Below are positions 55,505 through 62,863 of a stretch of 64,000 bases of DNA, piece by piece. The translations under genes were made by a program, and so were the position numbers. The first letter of the stretch is position 1. Each line of letters begins with the position of its first letter. Under the pieces are notes generated by a model. That model was not told where the DNA came from, did no database searches, and worked only from the letters and a program-made list of their open reading frames with translations. Source of the stretch: Lacinutrix sp. C3R15 (GTDB taxonomy: Bacteria > Bacteroidota > Bacteroidia > Flavobacteriales > Flavobacteriaceae); the NCBI RefSeq assembly GCF_018860825.1, contig NZ_JAHKPZ010000004.1:248001-312000 (forward strand), read 5' to 3'.

Positions 55505-56568
55505 TGAATTCATTACTAAAAAGACAGATTCGTAAATATTTAAGCGAAGATTTAAAAAATAATGCCGAAATAGCTGCATTTATTAATGCGGTGAATCTTT
55601 CTTACAATAATTTTGACGAACAATCTAGCATGATTCAAAGAGCTATGTCTATTAGTTCTGATGAGTTATATGCTGCTAATAGAAAATTACAAAACGAAGC
55701 AGAAGAACAAAAAAAAGTAATAGAGAAGTTAAAAAGTGTTATTAATACCCTAAAATATTATAACCTAGAAGAAGACCATAAACCAGGAAATGTTGAGCTA
55801 ACAGGTTCTAATTTGGTAGATTTTATAGATAATCAAACCAAAGAGATCATTGAAATGAACAAGCAAAAACAAGCGCTTTTAAATGAATTAGCACACCAAA
55901 ATCAGGAACTTAGTGACTATGCACACATGGTGTCTCATGATTTAAAATCACCATTGCGTAGTATTGATACCTTAACGGCTTGGTTGGCACAAGATTATAA
56001 CGATATTTTTGATGCTAATGGTATAAAAACGTTAAACCTTATTAGAGACAATGTAGAAAAAATGGATACCTTAATTAGTGGTATTTTAGAGTATTCAACC
56101 ATTGGTAAAAATGAAGTAGCAATTTATGATGTAGACGTAAACAATCTAATAGATAACTTAATAAAAACGCTTCATATTCCTAAACATATTCATATTACAA
56201 AAACCAATTTACCAATAATTAAAGGAGATAAATACAGGTTACAACAACTGTTTCAAAACCTAATTGGCAATGCTGTAAAGTATAATGATAAAGCAAAAGG
56301 AACTATTGAAATTGGTGTAAAAAACCTAGATACATACTGGCAATTTTATATAAAAGATAATGGTAAAGGTATTGAAGAGGCTTATTTTGATAAAATTTTT
56401 AAAACCTTTGAAAAATTAGAAAACAATCCAGATTCTTCAGGTATTGGTTTGTCTATTGTAAAAAAAATTGTCGAATTATATGGTGGCAAAATATGGCTAG
56501 AATCTCAAGTTAATATAGGAACCACTTTTTATTTCACCTTAAAAAAATCACCCAATGGAACAGCCTAA
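55504..56568 (+). CDS. Cytoplasmic histidine kinase paired with FIST protein
   Basis: 354 residues. No PAS or membrane segment; an N-terminal helical region (about 1-125, coiled coil ELYAANRKLQNEAEEQKKVIE) leads into H145 (YAHMVSHDLKSPLRSI) and an HATPase domain (NLIGNAVKY, DNGKGIEEA, SSGIGLSIVKKIV). Its H-box and catalytic half are close to those of the H-NOX-linked kinase, pointing to duplication within the operon. The stop of the FIST gene and this start share an A (TAATG). It overlaps the Hpt gene by 14 bases. Confidence 0.94.
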   Translation: MNSLLKRQIRKYLSEDLKNNAEIAAFINAVNLSYNNFDEQSSMIQRAMSISSDELYAANRKLQNEAEEQKKVIEKLKSVINTLKYYNLEEDHKPGNVELTGSNLVDFIDNQTKEIIEMNKQKQALLNELAHQNQELSDYAHMVSHDLKSPLRSIDTLTAWLAQDYNDIFDANGIKTLNLIRDNVEKMDTLISGILEYSTIGKNEVAIYDVDVNNLIDNLIKTLHIPKHIHITKTNLPIIKGDKYRLQQLFQNLIGNAVKYNDKAKGTIEIGVKNLDTYWQFYIKDNGKGIEEAYFDKIFKTFEKLENNPDSSGIGLSIVKKIVELYGGKIWLESQVNIGTTFYFTLKKSPNGTA

Positions 56569-56872
56569 TCAATCTTACATTAACAGCTTGTCTGGAGGCG
56601 ATGAAGCTTTTAAACAAAAATTAATAAACGTTATTAAAAAAGAGTTTCCAGAAGAGAAACAAGTGTATTTAAATAACTATAATGCTAAAAATTATAAGTT
56701 AGCAGCAGATAATGTACATAAACTTAAACATAAAATTAGTATTTTAGGCCTTGAAAAAGGGTATGACGTTGCCGTAGCTTATGAAAATAATTTACTTGAA
56801 GGTTCTACAAACCAGAAAGAAGCATTTGAAGCTATTTTAAATAGCATAACAACATACCTAGAAGAACTTTAA
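56555..56872 (+). CDS. Hpt domain phosphotransfer protein
   Basis: 105 residues. The phospho-histidine is H55 in ADNVHKLKHKISILGL, a slightly altered HxLKG motif with K-H-K in place of K-G-S. It carries phosphate between receiver domains. Lying between two kinases upstream and a LytTR regulator downstream, it is the natural meeting point of both branches. It is nine bases before the LytTR gene. Confidence 0.88.
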   Translation: MEQPNQSYINSLSGGDEAFKQKLINVIKKEFPEEKQVYLNNYNAKNYKLAADNVHKLKHKISILGLEKGYDVAVAYENNLLEGSTNQKEAFEAILNSITTYLEEL

Positions 56873-56881
56873 ATTTACCTT

Positions 56882-57595
56882 ATGAATTGTATTGTTATTG
56901 ACGACGAAGCTACAGCAAGAATGATTATTTCGCAATTGTGTTCTAATGTGCCAAGTCTTACTGTTTTAGAAGAGTTTCCTAATGCAATGCAAGCCATAAA
57001 ATACTTAAATCAAAACGAAGTAGATTTAATTTTCTTAGATATACATATGCCAGATTTTACAGGTTTCGATTTTATTGAAACCCTAAAAACTCCTCCAAAA
57101 ATAATTCTTACTACCTCAGATCCTAATTTTGCAATTCAAGCTTTTGAGTATGATTGTATAGTAGATTATTTGGTAAAGCCAATAACCCAAGAACGTTTTA
57201 ATAAAGCTATAGCTAAAGCCGAAGCAAAACAGAACAAACCAGTTGCAACTAATTCAAAAATAGAAAAGGTAGCAGCTACTTCTGGTAATGATTTATATGT
57301 AAATATTGATAGACGCTTAATTAAAATTGATATACCAAGTATTTATTTAGTAGAAGCTAAAGGAGATTATATTCAGGTTAAAACCGAAGATAAAAACTAT
57401 ACAGTACATTCTACTTTAAAAAAAATTGAAGAAAAACTTCCTGATAGTTTGTTCTTAAAAGTACACAGGTCATATATTATTAATGTCATGAAAATTATTG
57501 ATATTGAAGATAACAGTGTTTTAATTAAAAAAGATGTTATTCCTGTTAGCAGATCTAATAGACCAGAATTAATGAAAAGACTAAATTTATTGTAA
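56882..57595 (+). CDS. LytTR family response regulator
   Basis: 237 residues. Receiver domain (1 to about 120) with D53 as phospho-acceptor (IFLDIHMPDFTGF) and K in YLVKPITQE; LytTR DNA-binding domain (about 135-237, VEAKGDYIQVKTEDKNYTVHS, KVHRSYIINVMKI, RSNRPELMKRL). LytTR domains bind paired direct repeats about two helical turns apart, which fits the 21-bp spaced elements before four nearby promoters. Last gene of the operon and the presumed output. Confidence 0.95.
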   Translation: MNCIVIDDEATARMIISQLCSNVPSLTVLEEFPNAMQAIKYLNQNEVDLIFLDIHMPDFTGFDFIETLKTPPKIILTTSDPNFAIQAFEYDCIVDYLVKPITQERFNKAIAKAEAKQNKPVATNSKIEKVAATSGNDLYVNIDRRLIKIDIPSIYLVEAKGDYIQVKTEDKNYTVHSTLKKIEEKLPDSLFLKVHRSYIINVMKIIDIEDNSVLIKKDVIPVSRSNRPELMKRLNLL

Positions 57596-57723
57596 ATCTA
57601 GTATTACATCGGTTTTTTAAGTCGTTTGTCTTAAAACATTTTCAAACTCTATTTAAAATAACAATTAATAGTATTCCTATTACCTTTACATAGTAATCAG
57701 TTTAAGGGTATATTGATTTCTAT

Positions 57724-57760
57724 AAAAAAAAGACAGAAAACTAATTTTCTGTCTTTTTTT
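57724..57760 (+). terminator. Terminator of the H-NOX/FIST operon
   Basis: AAAAAAAGACAGAAAA-CTAA-TTTTCTGTCTTTTTTT, a long perfect hairpin ending in a T run. It separates the operon from the CAP lipoprotein gene. Confidence 0.92.
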
Positions 57761-57798
57761 ATGCATAAAATTTTATAAAAGTAACACAGTGTTTATTG

Positions 57799-57888
57799 TG
57801 TTTGTCTTCAGTGGTTTACTGTTTGTCTATACTTAGAAATGCACTAATCGAAAAACATAAAAAATAATAGTCTTTCCGTCTAGTTTTG
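57799..57888 (+). promoter_or_regulatory. Paired LytTR-type sites and -7 box of the CAP lipoprotein gene
   Basis: TGTTTGTCTTCAG (57799-57811) and TGTTTGTCTATAC (57820-57832) are 21 bp apart; TAGTTTTG, an exact -7 match, begins at 57881, 61 bp from the second site. A further GCACTAATCGAAAAACA block follows the pair and recurs at 58454. Confidence 0.75.
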
Positions 57889-57910
57889 TCATCAAATAAA
57901 CCTAATCACG

Positions 57911-58405
57911 ATGAAAAAAATAGTCATAGTAGCAGTCTTTTTATTAAGTGCTTTTTTAACATCTTGTTCTGTAGAAGAAACAAGTAATACCGAAAAAGCC
58001 TTTAGTGCAGAAACCATACAAGTAGAATACACCATTCTAGATTATGAAATTGCAGAGTTAATAAATGCACACAGAATTTCAATAGGTATTAATGCTTTAA
58101 ATATAATAGACCATGCTTCGTTTGAAGCAATTACGCATAACCAATATATGGTTGATCAGGGCGAATTGAGTCATGATAACTTTAGTTTACGTTCTCAAAA
58201 CTTACAAGAAGCAGTTCATGCAATAAAGGTGTCAGAAAATGTTGGCTATGGTTATTCTTCTGCAGCATCTTTAGTTAATGCTTGGTTGCAAAGTGAAGGT
58301 CATAGAGAAACAATAGAAAACACAACGTTTACAGATTTTGGTATTTCTTCTAAAAAAGATGAAGCAGGTAAAGATTATGTTACTAATATTTTTATAAAAC
58401 TATAA
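57911..58405 (+). CDS. CAP/SCP domain lipoprotein
   Basis: 164 residues. Signal peptide with lipobox LTSC (C19), so it is anchored to a membrane. The CAP (SCP/PR1) cavity residues are visible: H in ITHNQYMVDQG, E in KVSENVGYGYSS and H in SEGHRETIENTTF. CAP proteins bind lipids or sterols or act on cell-surface polymers; the role in bacteria is largely unknown. It has its own paired-site promoter, so it is a probable target of the LytTR regulator. Confidence 0.9.
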   Translation: MKKIVIVAVFLLSAFLTSCSVEETSNTEKAFSAETIQVEYTILDYEIAELINAHRISIGINALNIIDHASFEAITHNQYMVDQGELSHDNFSLRSQNLQEAVHAIKVSENVGYGYSSAASLVNAWLQSEGHRETIENTTFTDFGISSKKDEAGKDYVTNIFIKL

Positions 58406-58412
58406 TTAAAAT

Positions 58413-58501
58413 AGTTTATCTACACATAATTACCATTCGTCTACACTAAAATTGCACTAAACGAAAAACACATTTTAAGGCTAATTTGTAAAGTAAATTT
58501 G
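58413..58501 (+). promoter_or_regulatory. Paired LytTR-type sites and -7 box of the T9SS protein gene
   Basis: AGTTTATCTACAC (58413-58425) and CATTCGTCTACAC (58434-58446) are 21 bp apart. TAAATTTG, an exact -7 match, starts at 58494, 60 bp from the second site. GCACTAAACGAAAAACA follows the pair, as at the CAP promoter. Confidence 0.78.
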
Positions 58502-58526
58502 TCTTGTAAATAAGAAATATACAACC

Positions 58527-61133
58527 ATGAAAACAAAAGTACACACCTTAAATAATCAAATACTAGCAATTGCATTATTGCTATTAAGTGTTACATTACA
58601 TGCACAAAACACACCTTTTAATTGCGATTTTAGTGCATACTTATTTCAACGTAATGATGTATACGCAATCGATTTGGCGTCTGGAAACGCTTACCTAGCT
58701 GCAACAGATATTACAGATGGAAATATTAATGCAACAGCTTACAATCCTGCAGATGGTTTTATTTGGGGATATGTAAGTACACCTTCTAAAACAATTATTA
58801 GAATTGGTAAAGATTTTCAAACAACTTCTTTTACCATACCAGAACTAACTACAGGAAATAAATATGTTGGAGATATTAGCCCAGAGGGTATTTATTATAT
58901 GAAAGCTGGAGGAACAAGCTATTTTAAAGTGGATTTAAATCCTGATTCAGCAACCTATACACAATACCTATCTACAGAAAATTTATCACAAAATATTAGC
59001 ATTCACGATTGGGCATTTAATGCAGTAGATGGTAATATATATGCAGTAGAAAAATCTTCAAATATTTTATATCGAATAGACCCAACAACAAGTGTGGTAC
59101 AGGCTTTAGGTGAAGTACCAATTTTATCTGGATTAGGCTATACGTATGGAGCTGTTTATTTTGATGCAGATGGTCGTTTTTATATTTCTGCTAATGAAAC
59201 AGGAACTATTTATGTAATACAAAGTGTTCAAGATTTAAACACGACATCTACTATGGACTCTAACTTATTTGCATTTGGCCCTTCAAGTTCTAGTAACGAT
59301 GGTGCACGTTGCCCAACAGCTCCTGTAGCTCAAGAAATTTGCGATAACGGTATTGATGATGATGGCGATGGTTTAATAGATTGCGAAGACCCTTCTTGTT
59401 CTGGTTTTGGTAGCTGCGAAGTGATTGCGCCTCCAACAACAGCTAACGATGGTGGCTTAGAAAGTAACGGAAGATTATCTGAAGCAATTAGCAAACGTAA
59501 CTTTAATCGTGCTAAAAAAAGTTATGCGTTTGACCAAATGTCGGCAAAGCGTGTTACTGCAAATAATGTAAATTATACTAGCAGAACAGATGGTAGTTTT
59601 CAGCTGCAAGATTTTGTGCCATTAACAACTATTAATGAAGATTATGCCGTAGAATCTACACCAACAGATTTATTACAAATTACCAATGCAACAGAAGTGT
59701 ACGCTGTAGATTATATGCAAAATGATGCCTCTATAGCTTCGGTTTTAGCTTTAAAAACTGAAAATGGCGTATATGAACACACTAAATATATCTGCGATAG
59801 GTTGTTAGGAGCAGAATTAATTTCGGTGTCTACCGTAGATCTTAATGAACAAGCATTTATTAAATCTATTATAAAAAATGCAGATGGTTCTTTTGAATAC
59901 GTATTGAGTTTATCTGCTAAAATAAAAAACAACGATGCTAATTTTGAGGTAGAATCGCATTGGAATTTAGATGCGTACGAAGAAAATGTAACCTTCTATA
60001 ACTTTCAAATATGGTCCAATTCTATAGATGATTTATATAGCCTGTCACAAGAAGTTTTAAACCTGTTGGCAGCTGTAAAACCAATTTCAGATTACCAGTT
60101 ATCTACACCTCCAACAGTTTTTGTTAGAAAAGGACAATATAACAATGGCGCTCTAGATCTTCAAATAATAAATACCAATGCAACGCAAAATGTAACCTTA
60201 GATTCTGGTTACAGAGTAACAGAAACTAGCGCGTTTAATTATACATCGTCTAGCCTTAACTTAAACCAAAATTACATTACAGATATACAAGTACCTACAG
60301 GAAACCTGTTTGATATAGGATTTAGAATTGGAGATGGTGTAAACACTCCAGACGATTTGTTTATGTCTGATGGTCCTTGGGGAATAGATGATTCGCAACC
60401 AGATACAGTAGTAAATAACTACACTATTTCAGCTAATACGGATACTTTTAATACTGAAGATTTTCCGGTAGAAAGAAACCTAGAATTACATGCAACAACA
60501 AGTACTTATTTTGCAGCTTATAGAGCATTAACACCACGTTTTAAAGCAGTAGATCTAACAGATTATGATAGTTTTAAACTAAAAGCAAAAGGTACTGGAA
60601 ACTTAGAAATAGCTTTTGTAAAACAAAGCATCACCAATTGGGATGAGCAATATAAAACAACTATTGCTTTAACAGATCAATTTCAAGATTTTGCAATTCC
60701 TTTTTCTGCATTTACTTCTTCTTTAAACCAAGACTTACAATTAAATGATATTGTTACCATAGTCTTTACAATGGTAAGTGAAGATGGTTCAAGAACAACA
60801 AAAGAGATGCATTTGCAAAACGTACGTTTCTCTACAGGAAATACTTTATCTGTAACCAATTTTGAAACAGTGATTAGCGCAAACGCTTTAAAAGCATATC
60901 CAAACCCAATGGTAAATGCTTCTAACATTCACTTTACAACAAATCAAAACGAAGCGGTACAACTAGTTATTTATAATCAATTAGGAAAAATAGTATTTGC
61001 TAAAACCGTAAATGCACAAGCAGGTAAAAACCAAATAGAAATACAAAGACAGAACCTTAGTTCTGGTCTATACATCTGTAAATTAACAAGTACACAAACT
61101 AATTATAACCCTTTAAAATTACTAGTAAAATAA
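58527..61133 (+). CDS. T9SS type A exported protein with propeller-like N-terminus
   Basis: 868 residues. Signal peptide ends HAQ (about residue 27). Residues about 30-265 look like a DUF6923-type beta-propeller (VYAIDLASGNAYLAATDITD; DGFIWGYVS). A calcium-loop-like segment follows (ICDNGIDDDGDGLIDCED), then a large beta-rich middle with a carbohydrate-binding-like region (about 640-770, LKAKGTGNLEIAFVKQS) and a type A sorting domain at the end (AYPNPMVNASNIHF, LSSGLYICKL). Expected on or outside the cell. Its promoter carries the LytTR-type pair, so it is a probable output of the signalling operon. Confidence 0.9.
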   Translation: MKTKVHTLNNQILAIALLLLSVTLHAQNTPFNCDFSAYLFQRNDVYAIDLASGNAYLAATDITDGNINATAYNPADGFIWGYVSTPSKTIIRIGKDFQTTSFTIPELTTGNKYVGDISPEGIYYMKAGGTSYFKVDLNPDSATYTQYLSTENLSQNISIHDWAFNAVDGNIYAVEKSSNILYRIDPTTSVVQALGEVPILSGLGYTYGAVYFDADGRFYISANETGTIYVIQSVQDLNTTSTMDSNLFAFGPSSSSNDGARCPTAPVAQEICDNGIDDDGDGLIDCEDPSCSGFGSCEVIAPPTTANDGGLESNGRLSEAISKRNFNRAKKSYAFDQMSAKRVTANNVNYTSRTDGSFQLQDFVPLTTINEDYAVESTPTDLLQITNATEVYAVDYMQNDASIASVLALKTENGVYEHTKYICDRLLGAELISVSTVDLNEQAFIKSIIKNADGSFEYVLSLSAKIKNNDANFEVESHWNLDAYEENVTFYNFQIWSNSIDDLYSLSQEVLNLLAAVKPISDYQLSTPPTVFVRKGQYNNGALDLQIINTNATQNVTLDSGYRVTETSAFNYTSSSLNLNQNYITDIQVPTGNLFDIGFRIGDGVNTPDDLFMSDGPWGIDDSQPDTVVNNYTISANTDTFNTEDFPVERNLELHATTSTYFAAYRALTPRFKAVDLTDYDSFKLKAKGTGNLEIAFVKQSITNWDEQYKTTIALTDQFQDFAIPFSAFTSSLNQDLQLNDIVTIVFTMVSEDGSRTTKEMHLQNVRFSTGNTLSVTNFETVISANALKAYPNPMVNASNIHFTTNQNEAVQLVIYNQLGKIVFAKTVNAQAGKNQIEIQRQNLSSGLYICKLTSTQTNYNPLKLLVK

Positions 61134-61209
61134 CCCTAATTATTTAATTCTGATTAATAGCGTAGAAACTAAAAACGAATAATAGCTTATAAGTTGGTTT
61201 CTATAAAAG

Positions 61210-61238
61210 GCAAGAACACGAGGGGTCTTGCTTTTTTT
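61210..61238 (+). terminator. Terminator after the T9SS protein gene
   Basis: GGCAAGA...TCTTGC hairpin followed by seven T. Confidence 0.8.
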
Positions 61239-61421
61239 GTTTTTAAGTTTCCTTTTTATTTAAAAGGATGCATTGGTATGTTAAATAGGAAGCATGAATG
61301 TAGAGAAACTACGTTTAATAAATTGTTGGTACTTTAAAAACAGACTATTCCTAACAGAAATTATTGCATATAAATTAAACCTTTTACAATGCTTAAAGTC
61401 TAATAAAATAAAAATAAGATT

Positions 61422-61985
61422 TTGATAATACCTAAAGTTTTAAAAAACAATGCAAAACCGTTTTTTTTGCTGCTGTTTGTATTCTGTATTTCTATAAGTT
61501 GTAACAAGAGTAAAAAAGAAATAGCTACACCAAATAAAACAATTTCTGCCAATACTTCTAGTAACCAAAGTATTCCTGTTTATAATTTTGACCAATTAGA
61601 ACCTTTATTGTATACAGAAAGTAACAAAACTTATATTGTTAACTTTTGGGCTATGTGGTGTGCGCCTTGCGTAAAAGAGCTTCCTTATATTCAAGAATAT
61701 GCAAATAAAAATCCAGAGGTAGAGGTACTGTTGGTTAGTATGGATTTTCCTAAAGACATAGATACCAAACTAAAGCCTTTTTTAAAAGAAAAAAACATAA
61801 GCAATAAAGTGGTAATTTTAGACGATCCTGATGCAAATACATGGATAAATAAAATTGATGCTAATTGGTCTGGAGCAATACCATTTACTATTATATTTAA
61901 TAATAAAAAACGTGCTTTTTTTGAACGATCTTTTGCGAGTTTAGAAGATTTAGAAACCGAAATAAATAACACCTTAAATAATTAA
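61422..61985 (+). CDS. TlpA-like thioredoxin-fold lipoprotein
   Basis: 187 residues from TTG 61422; no ATG gives the signal peptide, and the sequence MIIPKVLKNNAKPFFLLLF runs into lipobox SISC (C27). The redox site is C80-x2-C83 in FWAMWCAPCVKELP, the TlpA/ResA pattern. It should reduce disulfides in the periplasm, for example for cytochrome c maturation or surface-protein folding. It is six bases before another thioredoxin-fold lipoprotein gene, so they form a pair. Confidence 0.88.
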   Translation: MIIPKVLKNNAKPFFLLLFVFCISISCNKSKKEIATPNKTISANTSSNQSIPVYNFDQLEPLLYTESNKTYIVNFWAMWCAPCVKELPYIQEYANKNPEVEVLLVSMDFPKDIDTKLKPFLKEKNISNKVVILDDPDANTWINKIDANWSGAIPFTIIFNNKKRAFFERSFASLEDLETEINNTLNN

Positions 61986-61991
61986 TTAAAA

Positions 61992-62783
61992 ATGAAGAGA
62001 ATATCTGTAATACTTACTATGGTTGCGCTATCTGCAATTGTACTAGTTTCTTGTAAAGATAAAGCTAGTGATAAAAAAGAAACTGTTAAAGAGCAAAAAC
62101 GCCACCAACATGGTCCAGATGGTGAACATCCAGAAGATGGAAAAGGACATCCACATGATGGAGATCATAAAGGGCCTCCTCCTGGAGGAGACAGAAAAGG
62201 TCCACCTAGAGGAGGAAGTCCAGAGCAAACAAAAACTTTAGAAGAAATAGGGGGTTATAAAATTGGAGAAGTTGCTACCGATTTTAGTCTTAAAAATGTA
62301 GATGGTTCTATGGTTTCTTTAGCAAGTATTGAAAATGCTAAAGGTTATATTGTAACGTTTACATGTAACGAATGTCCTTTTGCCAAATTATATGAAGACC
62401 GTTTAATTGCATTGCATAATACCTATGCACCTCAAGGTTATTCTGTAATTGCAATTAACCCAAACAGTCCAGAAAATGAAAAAGAAGGCTATGCTGCAAT
62501 GCAAGCAAGAGCAAAAGAAAAAGGATTTCCGTTTCCGTATCTTGTAGATGAAGGACAAAAAATATATCCACAATATGGAGCAGTTAGAACGCCTCACGTG
62601 TTTTTATTAGACCAAGATCGTAAAGTACAATATATTGGAGCAATAGATGATAATTCTAAATCTCCTGAAGATGTAAAAGTGAAGTATGTAGAAGATGCAA
62701 TTAAGGCTTTACAAGCAGGTAAAACGCCAAGTATTACTTTAACAAAAGCAATAGGATGTCCTGTAAAACCTAGTAGAGGTTAA
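61992..62783 (+). CDS. Redoxin-family lipoprotein with His/Gly/Pro-rich linker
   Basis: 263 residues. Lipobox LVSC (C21) is followed by a low-complexity segment (about 37-79) with repeated HxHG, DGEHPEDG, GHPHDGDH and GGDRKGPPRGG elements that could bind metal. An AhpC/TSA-type redoxin fold follows (IGEVATDFSLKNVDGSMVSL) with C125-x2-C128 in FTCNECPFAKLY. Predicted thiol-disulfide or metal handling protein at the cell envelope. Paired with the TlpA-like gene upstream. Confidence 0.87.
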   Translation: MKRISVILTMVALSAIVLVSCKDKASDKKETVKEQKRHQHGPDGEHPEDGKGHPHDGDHKGPPPGGDRKGPPRGGSPEQTKTLEEIGGYKIGEVATDFSLKNVDGSMVSLASIENAKGYIVTFTCNECPFAKLYEDRLIALHNTYAPQGYSVIAINPNSPENEKEGYAAMQARAKEKGFPFPYLVDEGQKIYPQYGAVRTPHVFLLDQDRKVQYIGAIDDNSKSPEDVKVKYVEDAIKALQAGKTPSITLTKAIGCPVKPSRG

Positions 62784-62798
62784 TTAAAATCTAAAATT

Positions 62799-62839
62799 CA
62801 CAAAAAAAAACACAAGCATTATGCTTGTGTTTTTTTTTG
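62799..62839. terminator. Bidirectional terminator
   Basis: AAAAAACACAAGCAT/ATGCTTGTGTTTTTT hairpin with A and T runs on both sides, between the redoxin gene and the convergent gene at 62864. Confidence 0.9.
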
Positions 62840-62863
62840 TAACCAATTGTAAATACAAAGGTT

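Larger units (their letters stand above)
57596..57910. other. Region between the signalling operon and the CAP lipoprotein gene
   Basis: 315 bases without a gene, holding the operon terminator (57724-57760) and the paired-site promoter of the CAP gene (57799-57888). Confidence 0.7.
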
